Part shown: positions 45,056 through 55,625 of the stretch, in pieces
How positions within the stretch are numbered: the first letter of the stretch is position 1
Layout of the letters: each line of letters begins with the position of its first letter
Origin: Anniella stebbinsi
Taxonomy: Eukaryota > Chordata > Lepidosauria > Squamata > Anniellidae
DNA length: 64,000 bases
Direction of reading: 5' to 3'
Assembly: GCA_029215795.1 (NCBI GenBank)
Contig: JARDYH010000006.1
Coordinates: 23,389,501-23,453,500, forward strand
Made by a program: the position numbers and the translations under genes
The notes under the pieces: generated by a model
Databases searched by the model: none
Seen by the model: only the letters and a program-made list of their open reading frames with translations
What the model was told of the DNA's origin: nothing

Positions 45056-45854
45056 ACATGATACTGCCATCACCCACAAGGTGGCGGCAACATGACAGAC
45101 TCCAGTTACCATGTAACGGCTGTGAACGCAATGAAGTTCTGTTATATTTTTGGCAGCAATTTATAGGCAGCTTTCATCACAACAAGCTGCTTGGAGAGAA
45201 TGAAAGGCTGCTCTGCCTGTACCATGCCAGCTATGAACCACTCCCACAATTCAAAGCTGCCTCTTCTGTGGAAGCCATCCCCGCTTCAATTTTTGCCACA
45301 TTAAAACCCAATATCCTTAAAAACCAAAATCCACCCAGTGCACATCCAAGTTCCCAGTTCTTCCCATTTTTATGTACAGGTATAAACTCTACGGTAGCCA
45401 CTGCTTTTTACAAGGTCCCAAGTATCTGGCAAATAATTACCCAGCTCAATTATAAGAGGCAGCAAGTTGAAAGCAAGAATCCAAGTGCTCCAAGCTGAGG
45501 TTCTGTCTGCACCTCCTCTTACCCCCAATCGTGAAGCCCAACAATCTCTTCCTAATATAACTGGTTCTGAATGAGGTTAGCCTCATATTTACTGGCATAC
45601 ACAAGACCTTCTGAGGCATAAACAAGCAAACGTAAACTGCCTTATCTTATTGGTGATGGTGCAGAGTATACAATGATGTGCCCCCACCACCCCATTCCAT
45701 TCTCAAGCTGCAACTATGTTTCCAACAGAAAAGTCTATGGAAAGTTGGAATCTCTGAGAAGAACCACCATGCTGTTGGAAAATGGAAGACACACTTCGAA
45801 GGCCCACCACCCATCTTAACAGAGAACCCAGGCCAGGTCTGGCAGCCACAGTAT
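45056..45854. other. No recognisable feature; region downstream of PFDN1
   Basis: Intergenic sequence between the SINE and the PFDN1 poly(A) site. A 163-codon frame on the + strand starts inside the SINE and has no recognisable family, so it is treated as chance. Confidence 0.4.
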
Positions 45855-46012
45855 GTGACCTAGGTAAAATTTATTGGTGCATCAAAATACAGGTTTGACG
45901 TGACATGGCTACATAACTGAGGTTCTTCTCATGTCTTCAACATGCAGAGATCTATAGCACAAGGCTTCCAGCACACTCTGCCTTCAACAATTCAGTCCTA
46001 AGCAAGGAGTCC
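45855..46012 (-). other. PFDN1: PFDN1 3' untranslated region
   Basis: Runs from the PFDN1 stop codon to just past the AATAAA signal at 45870-45875. The cleavage point is estimated. Short, as in other vertebrates' main PFDN1 transcripts. Confidence 0.65.
45870..45875 (-). terminator. Poly(A) signal of PFDN1
   Basis: TTTATT on the + strand is AATAAA on the minus strand, 138 bases after the PFDN1 stop codon. Confidence 0.7.
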
Positions 46013-46096
46013 TTATTGCGCTCTTCTAGCCATCAGCATCTCCCGGATGTTATCTTCAGCTTCTTTTACGCTCCGCTCCAGGTACGACTTTCTCTG
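46013..46096 (-). CDS. PFDN1: PFDN1 (prefoldin subunit 1), terminal coding exon
   Basis: The minus strand encodes 27 residues and a TAA stop (46013-46015): 'QRKSYLERSVKEAEDNIREM' followed by 'LMARRAQ'. This is the C-terminal coiled-coil helix of prefoldin subunit 1, a beta-type subunit of the hexameric prefoldin chaperone that captures unfolded actin and tubulin and passes them to the CCT chaperonin in the cytosol. The exon starts after the acceptor 'ggcttttag' (46097-46105 read on the minus strand), in codon phase 0. Conservation is nearly complete, with only an arginine where a lysine is usual after the first glutamine. Upstream exons, including the N-terminal helix and beta hairpins, were not found up to 64000 and probably lie to the right of the window. 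Confidence 0.97.
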   Translation of the reverse strand, partial: QRKSYLERSVKEAEDNIREMLMARRAQ

Positions 46097-46105
46097 CTAA
46101 AAGCC

Positions 46106-46553
46106 AAAAAATAGAAAAGAAAAGAAAGGCAGATAAAATGTAAATGGTTACAGGAATGTGTGCTTGGGTTCTTTCAGTACCATGAGAGCAACTGGAACTC
46201 TCTTCTGCAGAGACTGAAGAATCACTATGAGACCCACTTCTGAATAACACGGTGCTTTTAGAAAAACCCTGCCAGGCATTAAAGGAAATCAAACTCCACT
46301 TTGGATTTAGCACATCACTAAAAGAGATAATTGCTAATACTAATCTAAGGAGATACTTTCACAAATTCCAAAGTTGAAGTCATATTGGTATTTAAAGTGC
46401 CACAATACTCTCTTGTTTTTTTGCTACAAGAGATTGATACACTTATTTATGACAAGCTGGGGGGGAGGGGTAGCATATGTACACCCCCAAGCACAAAGAG
46501 AAAAGGGGTGAAAGTGTTTAAATAATGTGTCTAAAAGATACAGCAATGCAAGA
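46106..46553. other. PFDN1 intron sequence, nothing recognised
   Basis: Directly upstream of the PFDN1 terminal exon. AT-rich with a polypyrimidine tract before the acceptor. No repeat recognised. Confidence 0.4.
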
Positions 46554-46955
46554 TATTCATTAAACAAAAAACCTACAGTTTACAAAAACAACGTTAAGGC
46601 TCTACAGTTTCCAACCAAGCACCAAAAAGCAGGGAAATTGGGAGTTAAGGCTCCCAAGCCTTAACGCCACATCCTCCCTAAGGAGACAGAAAGTGCAAGT
46701 GAAATTCTCATTCTCCCAAAGCAGATAAACCATGAGGACAGGATGGAGAATATGATATGCAGAGGTGACTGTGGGGTTGTGGAAAACTGATGATGAACAA
46801 CTTAGGGCCACCTACTTCTCTTTTTTTGTTTAGAGTAGCCCTTCCCCAACCTGCTGCCCTCCAAAGGTGTTGGACTACAACTCCCATCATTGCAAGTCAG
46901 TATGTCCCATGGTCAGGAATGCTGGGACTTGTCATCTCAAACACCTGGAGGGCAG
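46554..46955 (-). repeat. Left arm of a 400-bp inverted repeat
   Basis: This arm is repeated in inverted orientation at 47985-48380 at about 95% identity or better by eye. It includes the word 'cacagtcacctctgcatatc' and, at its inner end, half of a palindromic MITE (46840-46970). The matching minus- and plus-strand open frames in the two arms reflect the shared sequence and are not genes. Confidence 0.9.
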
Positions 46956-46970
46956 CAGGAAGGAGAACAC
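46840..46970. repeat. Palindromic MITE copy ('ccttccccaacctgctgccctcc')
   Basis: The inverted halves are 'cctgctgccctccaaaggtgttggactacaactcccatcatt' and 'ggaatgctgggacttgtcatctcaaacacctggagggcagcagg', around 'atgtcccatggtc'. It forms the inner end of the left inverted-repeat arm. Confidence 0.75.
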
Positions 46971-47269
46971 TGTTCCATATCCTTACCAAATACAGGGTCT
47001 GCCCAATACTTTTCTCTTACACACATCTCGCATATAGCAGCACGCTTGATAAAAAAAAGGGGGCACTATTCATTACAGATCTAGAACCAGAGCATGTGCC
47101 AGACACTTTCAACTTTTGGTCAATATCCTGCCCTTTAAAGAACCAATGTATTTTCTTAAAATGTGTTTCTACAAAATATACTGTTCACTCCCTACAATCC
47201 CTCCACAATACATCATCTCATCAAAGCGACAGAGGAGCAGAAAAGGTTTAGTTTGGCTCTCTTGAACTC

Positions 47270-47375
47270 CTTTCAGATGAGATTAGTTTGCAATCCTATT
47301 CCATTTGGGAGTAAGGCCTAGTGAATTCAGTGGCATTGACTTCTGAAAAGACGTGTATAGGATTCAAGCGTTAAC
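47270..47375. repeat. Palindromic repeat ('gcaatcctat' family)
   Basis: Starts 'tttgcaatcctattcc' and ends 'gtgtataggattcaagc', with 'gggagtaaggcctagtgaattcagtggcattgacttctg' between. Same family as 10040-10170 and 51120-51450. Confidence 0.6.
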
Positions 47376-47819
47376 CAACCTTCTGCATTTCATCCTTAAT
47401 TTTAAAAAAATACTTATGCATGAAAGTATTAGGTGGTAGCTCTGCCTTTGATCTCACACTGAACACATGAGAGAAATCCTCAGTTCCCCAACACCACATA
47501 TTTGATATTCTAGAAACATACATCCAATGCCATGTGTTGAAAAGTAATGTTGATGTCTGAAGGACTATCTGGATTAGGTATTCAAGATTCATTCATTGTT
47601 GCTTCATTTGGTTTAAGATAGTCTATTTAAACTGCACATCTTTTGGAGTTCCTTGATGGATCACATATATTTATGCTGGAAAACATCATACTTTAGAACA
47701 CATGTGGGCAAAAAATAGATCTTATCCTGATGTTTTGGACATCAACTTGCAGCATTCCTGATCACTGCCCATCCTGGTTGGGGCTTTTACGAGTTGAATT
47801 CCAAAACATTTGGAGATCT

Positions 47820-47978
47820 ACATTCTACCTGCCCTTCCCCAACCTGGTGCCCGTCAGATGTGTTGGGTTGCAACTCTCAACATGAGGAGATGCTCTTAAA
47901 AAAGAGAAGTAGGTAGTCCTAAGTAGTTCATCATCATTTCCCACAACCCCACAGTCACCTTTGCATATCATATTCCAT
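47820..47978 (+). repeat. Third, partial direct copy of the inverted-repeat segment
   Basis: Positions 47895-47978 repeat, in the same orientation as the right arm, the segment 'agagaagtaggt...ccacaaccccacagtcacct...gcatatcatattcc' found at 48105-48188 and inverted at 46735-46830. It is more diverged than the two arms are from each other. A partial MITE end precedes it (47828-47880). Confidence 0.8.
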
Positions 47979-47984
47979 ATCGAG

Positions 47985-48380
47985 ATGTTTGAGATGACAA
48001 CTCCCAGCATTCCTGACCATGGGACATACTGACTTGCAATGATGAGAGTTGTAGTCCAACACCTTTGGAGGGCAGCAGGTTGGGGAAGGGTTGCTCTAAA
48101 CAAAAAAAGAGAAGTAGGTGGCCCTAGGTTGTTTGTCATCAGTTTTCCACAACCCCACAGTCACCTCTGCATATCATATTCTCCATCCTGTCCTCATGGT
48201 TTATCTGCTTTGGGAGAATGAGAATTTCACTTGCACTTTCTGCCTCCTTAGGGAGGATGTGGCATTAAGGCTTGGGAGTCTTGACTCCCAATTTCCCTGC
48301 TTTTGGGTGCTTGGTTGGAAACTGTGGAACCTTAACGTTGTTTTTGTAAACCGTAGGTTTTTTGTTTAATGAATTTCATG
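47985..48380 (+). repeat. Right arm of a 400-bp inverted repeat
   Basis: Inverted copy of 46554-46955. The arm begins in the palindromic MITE ('gagatgacaactcccagcattcc') and ends near 'ggttttttgtttaatgaattt'. The spacer between the arms is about 1.03 kb. Confidence 0.9.
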
Positions 48381-49250
48381 GCTTTGTGTAACGGATGACT
48401 GGGTATTATACAGTTGACAACCAAGCCAGCATCAGCTAGGATGTTACACCATTTTGACATCCAATATAAAATCAAAGCTAATGATATGTGTTGTACCCAC
48501 TTTTCAAAATAATAAATGAAACCCAGAAGTTATGCTCTCTCACTTGAACTTTTCAATAGCCATTGTCCAGAGATAAAAGCTTTCTATGACTGACTCATGA
48601 AAAGAAGCATTTCATGTTTTGTGTCTGTATTTGGAGACAACCTGAAAAAAAATTCTACTTGACTAAAAACTCCCTGATTAATTCTGAAAGCACACAAGAT
48701 GATACAGGAAAAGTTCCTAAATTAGAATAAGTTATAGTTTACTATATTAATTATTATAGCTCATCTTATGCTACATGCTTTTTCTTCCTGTTTGCATCTT
48801 AAAGTAGCAGATTGTGATCATGTTTGTGGTCAAGTTTCAAGCCTGCATGGGCTGCATTTCCGTCCATGGATATTTACTTAAAAGACCCATTGAATTTCCT
48901 TGGTTCTTTAAAAGCAACATATTTGCTTTCAGATTTGCCACTCTCAGCACTCTACGTGTGCTATGTATGTCTGCTCCGTCTACCCTATTGTTCCCTGCAA
49001 GGCCCAGCCAGGGCAGGCCAATAAATTAAACCAAGGGATGAAGGATGGGATTCCATCAAGTTCAGCTGAGAGCATTTGCTGTAGGACATGGACCTAACAG
49101 GAACGGTGAGGCCAGGTTTCTGGCAGACCCATTTAGGCAACTTTGCCTCATAAAGCAATGGGCATATATGAACACTGTTATTATGGTCCGCCACTTTGTA
49201 TTTAGTAGTCTGAGTTCCAGACATCTTCAGAAGGGGGAATAGTGTCACGA
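48381..49250. other. No recognisable feature
   Basis: Presumed PFDN1 intron. No repeat family or coding segment recognised. Confidence 0.35.
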
Positions 49251-49253
49251 CAT

Positions 49254-49300
49254 AGGGTGACCACATGGAAAGGAGGACAGGCCATCCAAAATAGTGGCCA
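49254..49300 (+). repeat. hAT-like end fragment ('agggtgaccacatggaaaggaggacag')
   Basis: Matches the common reptile hAT terminus 'AGGGTGACCATATG.AAAGGAGGACAG'. The right end of the 6696-10675 insertion has a related terminus. No partner end found here. Confidence 0.6.
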
Positions 49301-50160
49301 GCACAACATCTTGTGATACTAAATTCTATAGTTAACCAGAACTGTACACAGTAGTCTAAGTGTGGTCACACCATAGATTTGTATAAAGGCAGTATGATAC
49401 TGGCAGTTTTATTCTCAATTACTTTTCTTATAATGTCTAACATGGAGTTTGCTGTCTTTACAGCTGCCACACACTGGGTTGACATTTTCACTGAGCTGTC
49501 AACCACATTCCCAGGTTTTTTTCTTGTTTAGTCACTGCAGGCTCAGATCCTATCAGTGTATATGTGATGTTGGGATGCTTTGCTCCAGTGTGCATCACTT
49601 TACAAATGCTTATGTAGAACTGTTGTTGCCATTTTGATGCCCATTTTCCCACTATGGAGAGATTCTTTTGGAGCTCTTGGTCATCTCACTTCATTTTAAA
49701 AACCATAAATATTTTGGGGTCAGCAGCAAATTTGGCCATCTCACTGCTCGCTCCTATTTGCATGTTGTGAAGAAAGTGGACAGGGAGGCAGTTTCTCCCT
49801 TTCTCATAATATTAGAATGAGGGTGGAAGTGAGCAGTGACGTAGCCATGTTTGGTGATGATACCAAATTATTTAGTCTTGTTAAAACAATGGGGGATTGT
49901 GAGGAGCTCCATAAAGATCTCTGCATACCAAGAGAATGGCTATGAAAAGGGCAAATGCTGTTCAATGTAAGCAAGTGTAAAGTGATGCACATTGGGGGGA
50001 TCATAATTTCACATATACACTGACAGGATTTGAGCTAATTAGCGGTGACTGACCAAGAAAGAGTTTGGAGCAGGGGAGGTGGACAGTTTGATGAAAATGT
50101 TGAACTAGCTGCTGTGAAAAAGGCAACCTCCGTGTAAGGCATAATTAGGAAAAGAATCCT
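49300..50160. mobile_element. Two CR1/L3-type LINE fragments, head to head
   Basis: Positions 49300-49770 on the minus strand and 49785-50160 on the plus strand both encode the same region of a CR1/L3-type RT. Shared segments include a degraded 'FADDTK' start and 'CKVMHIGG' ('aagtgatgcacattgg' on + at 49978 and its inverted counterpart near 49590). Divergence between the copies is large. The junction lies at about 49770-49785. Confidence 0.65.
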
Positions 50161-50359
50161 AATTCTTGAACACTAATATGAAAAATGGTAGGTTCTCTGA
50201 TTTGCACTTGTTGTATGTGGATTCTTTAATCTTACTATAGTAAAAATAACATATTTTAGTGTTAGATTCATGACTGTATTAGCAATAAGTTAGTTGGGAA
50301 ACAAATGAACATGCCATACACCCAAACATTTGTTTTACATTTCTGTGAAAGTGAGCAGG

Positions 50360-50925
50360 AGAAGAAACTCACTAGATGATTTTGGGCCAGTCATAGACTC
50401 TTAGCCTAACCTACCTCATGGGTTTTTGTGAGGGGAGATATGGTACTTGAAAGAATGATCAGTCTAGGGCTTTCCCCTTCCTCCTTACTAGAGAAGCTTC
50501 TTTGCAACTGATCAACTAAATGGAGTCTGAACATCCTCTTATATCACTACATCTGACCCAGTACCAAGAATAGCCATGTGGGTATTTAGAAATATTGCTC
50601 AATTTAATTTTAATCTATCCAAGTTTGGATTTTTATTTTTATTTTTTTGCTCTAAAAATAGCCTGTGGTCAATGAATCCTATATTAAGCCTATCAAAGAT
50701 GTTGGCACTAGAGATAAGATTACACAATAGTTTTGTTCAACCTGATCAAAAAATATTAGAAAAGCTAAGAGAATTCAGAATGGCATTGATTCTTCTACCC
50801 TACAGGGTTGTTGTGCTGATAAAATGGAGGAGGATCATGTAAGCCACCTTAGGTTTCTTGCAAGAGGAAAAAAAGGCAAGATATGAATGTAACACTAATA
50901 AACGTATTACTACTTCTACTACTAA
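50360..50925 (+). mobile_element. tRNA-derived SINE pieces (two 3' parts)
   Basis: At 50370-50470 there is 'ttttgggccagtcatagactcttagcctaacctacctcatggg'. At 50798-50925 there is 'ctacagggttgttgtgctgataaaatggagg' followed by 'aagccaccttaggtttcttgcaagaggaaaaaaaggcaagatatgaatg'. They may be one SINE split by about 320 bases or two separate fragments. An (ATT)n microsatellite follows at 50929-50956. Confidence 0.7.
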
Positions 50926-50926
50926 T

Positions 50927-50957
<31 letters not shown>

Positions 50958-51119
50958 AATAACAATGAAGGAATAAAAATTCTTTAAAAATCAAATACAT
51001 GGAATTTTTTTAAAAAAAAGAAAAAAAGGTGGAGCTTAACCCCTTCTCTCACGAAAAGCCTTGGTCCCTAAATACACAGAGCTCCCAGAGAGAAGTACAA
51101 CCAAATCCACACACACCTT

Positions 51120-51450
51120 CAAGCTAGTGCATGGAGAATGAGACTCATTGCACTCAGTGGAACTTACTTCTGAGTAGACATGCCTTGGATTGAGTCGATA
51201 TGAAAACTAATGATCAGCAACCATAATCAAATGAACATACACACATACAAAGCATGCAAGCAAGTTGTTAATTGTAGAGTTATTGTGCTGTAAAGGAGAG
51301 GGAATTCTCACTCACATCTCTCCCTCTCCGACTTCCAAGGTTCCAGACTGTTTTTTTAAAATAAAGGCTACAATCTTCTACACACTTACCTGAGAGTAAG
51401 ACCATTACATTCAGTCAATGGAACTTACTTCTGAGAAGAGACTACAGCAA
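51120..51450. repeat. Two palindromic repeat copies ('aacttacttctgag' family)
   Basis: 51125-51200 has 'gcactcagtggaacttacttctgagtagacatgcc'. 51365-51445 has 'cttacctgagagtaagaccattacattcagtcaatggaacttacttctgag'. Both belong to the 'gcaatcctatgcatg' family seen at 10040 and 47270. Confidence 0.6.
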
Positions 51451-52744
51451 TGTATTTGCTAGAGGAAGCAGCCACTGTAGCTGACGCAGGAGGGAGGGGG
51501 AGTGAGACTCTACTGAGCATGTGCCATAATCAAAATGGGCACCAGATTTTTAAAGAGGCACAGTTTTAATTTAATAAAATCAACTTAAGCGAATTTAAAA
51601 AAAAGAAAAGAAGTTCCATCTACACCAGAACGGTATTGGATTAATTAATAAGGCTCCCAGAAGGTAAGGAGAGCCGCGCAAAAATACTCGCAAACCCTCT
51701 TTTCGGTTTCAGATTCAGGGGATTCTTTAATCTTTTTATTTTAAACTGCTCTCCTTCCCTCAATCTTTCACCAATCTTAGAATACCCCCCCATTATCACT
51801 TTAACATGGTGGAACATGTTTTCTACTGATGACCCTTAACAAGGGAGGCACTGCCGTGCCTCAATAAAGTGCATGTTAAGACTCCAACCTATCCTGATAT
51901 GGGTGGCCCTGTTTCACTTTTGAGACTTCTAGAGAACTGTGGAATAGTTGAGTGTAAGTCTGGAGCACCTCCACTCTTTCCCACCATTTTCTGTGGGGAA
52001 TAATGAAAGGCAAAGGATGCTTAGTTCTCATTTTGCTTGACCTCAGCCACACCTTCCCCTCTTCACGACAGAGGGAAGAGGGAGCTTAACATGCCTATCT
52101 TCCTCAGGACAACAGGATGCAAGCTGAGCCTCTGACTCTCCCCAGCTCCAAAGTTTTCACTGCATACCTACTTGCACTGATTGACTTCTCATCTTTTCCA
52201 CTTCCTCGCTGGATCATCATAATATGCACCCAGCACTATCAGACAAGGAACATATTTGCTCTTAATAAGGAAACAGGTAGATGACCACACATCCCAAAAT
52301 GCAGAAAGTTTCTTGTGAAACAGAAGCACTCCTGAAATACAGCTTTTAATATAAAGCTTCCTCATAAGAGAAGAGTGACATTGTTTTCAATCCACTGTTT
52401 CAATCAATTGGACATACAACTGTATACCAATGACTGACGACTGTGTTTTCAAGTTGAATGCTTTCAACATCCATTGTTAGGAAATCTTGACTAAAGCATC
52501 CTTTACGAAGTATTACAAATGAGTAAAAGAGGGGCTGGTTGACACATCATCAAAATATTCCTGTTCCAGCAGCTGAAAACAAGGTAGATGATGATTTACA
52601 CAGATCTGTACACATCCCTGCTGACTTTTCCTGGGCTAGTACAGCAGGCCCTTACTCACAGGTTGTGGATGGTCTGATACATCCTGTCTCAGATGGCCAG
52701 GACAAAGTGGGGGAAGCAAAAAGTGGAATGACAAGGAACCAGAG
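51451..52744. other. No recognisable feature
   Basis: Presumed PFDN1 intron. No repeat or coding similarity recognised. Confidence 0.35.
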
Positions 52745-53110
52745 AAAGAACTAGAGACTCACAGAGGGCTTTTATTGTACCTATGTAGCATTTTCTATTT
52801 ATTTAAAAACGACCAACATTTCTACTGCAGTCTTCAACTCCGAAGACTGACAAATAATTAAAACTAACAATGTAAAATGTAACATTATCATTACATTAAA
52901 ATAAAAGACAACACGACAGAGCATTAGTGACAGCAGCTATGTTACAAAACCCCATACTATTAAGATAAAACAATATAAACACTTTTAAGAAGTTGGGGCA
53001 CACTAAAAAGTCTTATTCTGGTACTGAAGAAACAGTCGGTGCCAGGTGAGCCTCTCTGATGAAGGCATTCCAAAGATGAAGTGCCACCACTGAAAAAGGC
53101 TTTTAAAATT
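52745..53110 (-). mobile_element. L2-type LINE 3' end (degraded)
   Basis: Starts with AT-rich 3' tail sequence and includes 'gaagaaacagtcggtgccaggtgagcctc', 'gaaggcattccaaag' and 'tgccaccactgaaaaaggctttt', in the position and sense of the C-terminal coding region of L2 elements read in reverse. Confidence 0.5.
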
Positions 53111-53394
53111 AGCCGTCAGTCTTTTGCCATTTCTATTCTCTTTTTTGTATATCTCAAAAGCACAGGAGGCAGGAAAGGTATGAGGCAGCCAAGAACATGG
53201 CTGAGAGAGAATACCCAACTATTCCCCTTTCCCTGGTGAAACAAACTGTGGGATCACCACATTGTTTCTACAGTCGGTATTCATACCTTCCCAACAAAAA
53301 GCAGTACTGTCTTTCCAGCCCTCTCCAACTCTTAGGACTTTCTCTAGTTACACCATGCAGAAAACAGCAAACACACTGAAGCAAACTGAAGAGA

Positions 53395-53448
53395 GCTTCA
53401 GCTATTGGGCGATATAGAAATGCAATCAATCAATCAATTCCCACTCAC
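53395..53448 (+). mobile_element. L2-type 3' tail fragment
   Basis: 'gagcttcagctattgggcgatatagaaatgcaatcaatcaatc' is the very 3' end of the same L2 group as at 40195-40730, with an ATCA-type tail. Confidence 0.7.
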
Positions 53449-53816
53449 CTTACCTGGTGGGATCCTCCAGCTATAGACCACACAACATCTCAGCTGTTTC
53501 TAAAGGCTGCCACAGAGTTTGAGCAAGTTATGTACTCCAGCTACCCTGAGAGCCTGGTGTAATTATTTCACTCTTCCTGGCAAAGGGATGAGGAACCTCT
53601 CACCCAGGGGCATAATCTGGCCTGTGGGGGGTTTCCGATTCACACACCCCTGCTCCCCAAGAAGGCTTATGGGGGCCTGAGAAGGAGGGGTGGGAGAGGA
53701 ATCCACATTATCTCTGATCTGTGACTGAAGATAAAGCGAAGTTCCCCTATGTGCTGCTCCTCCCAATTTGGAGAGAGAGAGAGTGGCATGAAGGTGAATC
53801 CCTGCTTCATATCCAG

Positions 53817-53919
53817 CCCCATTCGGGAAACTTCTATAGCTAAGATTTTAGGCGGGAACCCTCCCCCACCGTCCTACTGCGCATGCGCGAGTTGGGTTCC
53901 TGCCCGCCTCAGTTCCTTG
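53817..53919. repeat. DIRS inverted terminal repeat, left
   Basis: Starts 'ccccattcgggaaacttct' and ends 'gcccgcctcagttcctt'. Its reverse complement matches 59219-59321 with about five differences. Confidence 0.93.
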
Positions 53920-54019
53920 AGACCTAGCGGCTCCAATACTGAGGTATTGCAAAAAGAATGCATGCACAATAAAAGCACCTCATGTGACATCACTAAATAG
54001 CGACACCAAAGAGGGGACG

Positions 54020-54125
54020 GTGGGCGGGTTGTGTGACTGCACAGATGACCACTCGAAGAACTACGGTTACAGGTAAGCAACCTACATTTCTTCTTCGTGG
54101 TCTCTGTGCATCACACATATGGGCG
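54020..54125. repeat. DIRS internal complementary region
   Basis: Includes 'gaactacggttacaggtaag' and 'ttcttcgtggtctctgtgca'. The part 54088-54125 is complementary to the outermost right end of the element (59337-59374), placed just after the recombinase gene as expected for DIRS elements. Confidence 0.75.
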
Positions 54126-54179
54126 AATAACAAGCTGATTTACCAGAAGTGGGTAGAGTCGCTATGCTGTCATTGAAGA

Positions 54180-55625
54180 ATGGCGGAGAGCACTGCTCGA
54201 CCAAAATTGTAGTCTTGCCCGGCTCTAACATCCAATTTGCAGTGCTTGATAAACGTAGAGGGCTTCGACCAAGTAGTGGCCCTACAAAGTTCAGGAATAG
54301 ACACTCCACGGGTAAATGTGGTTGATGTGGCTAAACCTCTTGTGGAATGTGCCTTTAAAGAGTCGGGGGGGGGGGTGTTCCTTGTTAAGAAGTTGATAGG
54401 CTAACGAGATAGCATGTACTATCCACGTAGCAAGTTGTTGAGCAGAAACAGGACAACCTTTTCTTCGGCCACCATAGCAGATAAACAAGGATTGTGACTT
54501 GCAGAAGGACTGTGACCTGGATTTATAAAACGCCAGTGCACGTCTAACATCTAGAGAGTGTAACTTAACGCCAACTGTATCTGACGCTGTTTGGAAGAAG
54601 GTTGGTAAGATTATATCTTGGTTTAAGTGAAAATCGGTGACCACGTTGGGGAGAAAAGTAGGACCAGTGTGCAGTACCACCCTGTCTGTGTAAAACTGAG
54701 TATAAGGAGGATCAATTCTCAGAGCACAGAGTTCTGATGCCCGATGCGCAGATGTGATCGCAACTAGGAAAACAACTTTGAGAGTTAGCAGTCTTATGTC
54801 AATTGTGGCAAGAAGTTCAAAGGGCTTCGAAGATAATGCTGTAAGTACCAGCTAAAGACTCCATTGTGGTACAACAGTCTTTAGAGGAGGGAATAGGTTA
54901 TTCAGACCTTTCAAAAATCTTCTAGACAAGGGATGGGAGAAAACGGAGAATTTGTCAATAATATTATGTTTGGCTGAAATAGCAGCCAAATACACTTTGA
55001 CTGATGAGGGTTTCAAACCCATGGCGGATAAATGATGAAGAAAAGAGAGGACTCCTTCAATTGCTCCAGAAACTGGGTGTAATCCGTGGGTGGCTGCAAA
55101 GCAAGTAAAGCTCATCCACTTCCTATCGTAGGATGCACGAGTAGATGGCTTCCGTGATGCCTCTAAAATAGAAATTACATGTCTAGGTAAGTCTAAATTA
55201 TCCCATCTAGACGGATTCGCCACACTGTCAGATGCAGGGAGTCGAGGTTGGGATGGTATAATTGCCCTTGGTTCCTGGAAATGAGATTTGGTATCATCGG
55301 CAACTGATAAAAGTCCTTCCTGGAGAGGTGGAGAAGTGGTGCGAACCACCCTTGTCTCGGCCACCACGGAGCTATTAAGATGACATTGGCCTTGTCTCTG
55401 GATAGCTTGGTTACAACCTTTGTCAACAGAGGGAACGGAGGGAAGAGGTATAATAGATCCTTTGCCCAAGACGTTGCAAACGTGTCCCCCAAGGAGTTGA
55501 GACCTAGTCCTGCCCTGGAGCAGAACGTGTGGCAAACTGTGTTTTCGGGAGTCACAAAGAAGTCGATTACCGGTGTGCCCCAACGACAGAGGAGTTCGTG
55601 TAGAATCAGAGGCGACAATTCCCAC
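54180..55625 (-). pseudogene. DIRS tyrosine recombinase (broken, catalytic Tyr apparently lost)
   Basis: The N-terminal core-binding domain is seen in 'STRASYDRKWMSFTCFAATHG' and 'SSVKVYLAAISAKHNI' (about 55140-54950). A TAG at 54852-54854 interrupts it. The catalytic domain follows: the first arginine in 'TSAHRASELCALR' (about 54750-54715), the H-x-x-R pair in 'HSTRGLATS' (His at 54347-54349, Arg at 54338-54340), and the motif 'WSKPSTFIKHCKLD' where family members carry the nucleophilic tyrosine. Here that codon is TGC (54239-54241), cysteine. An 11-G run at 54365-54375 causes a frameshift before H-x-x-R. The alignment of the tyrosine position is from pattern memory. Confidence 0.85.

Noticed and set aside
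45007..45498. 163-codon + strand frame downstream of PFDN1
   Set aside because: It starts inside a SINE and has no recognisable family.
46602..48369. Matching 'MALxCxSSVFHNPTVTSAYH' frames on opposite strands
   Set aside because: The identity comes from the inverted repeat itself. There is no codon-pattern evidence of selection and no splice context.
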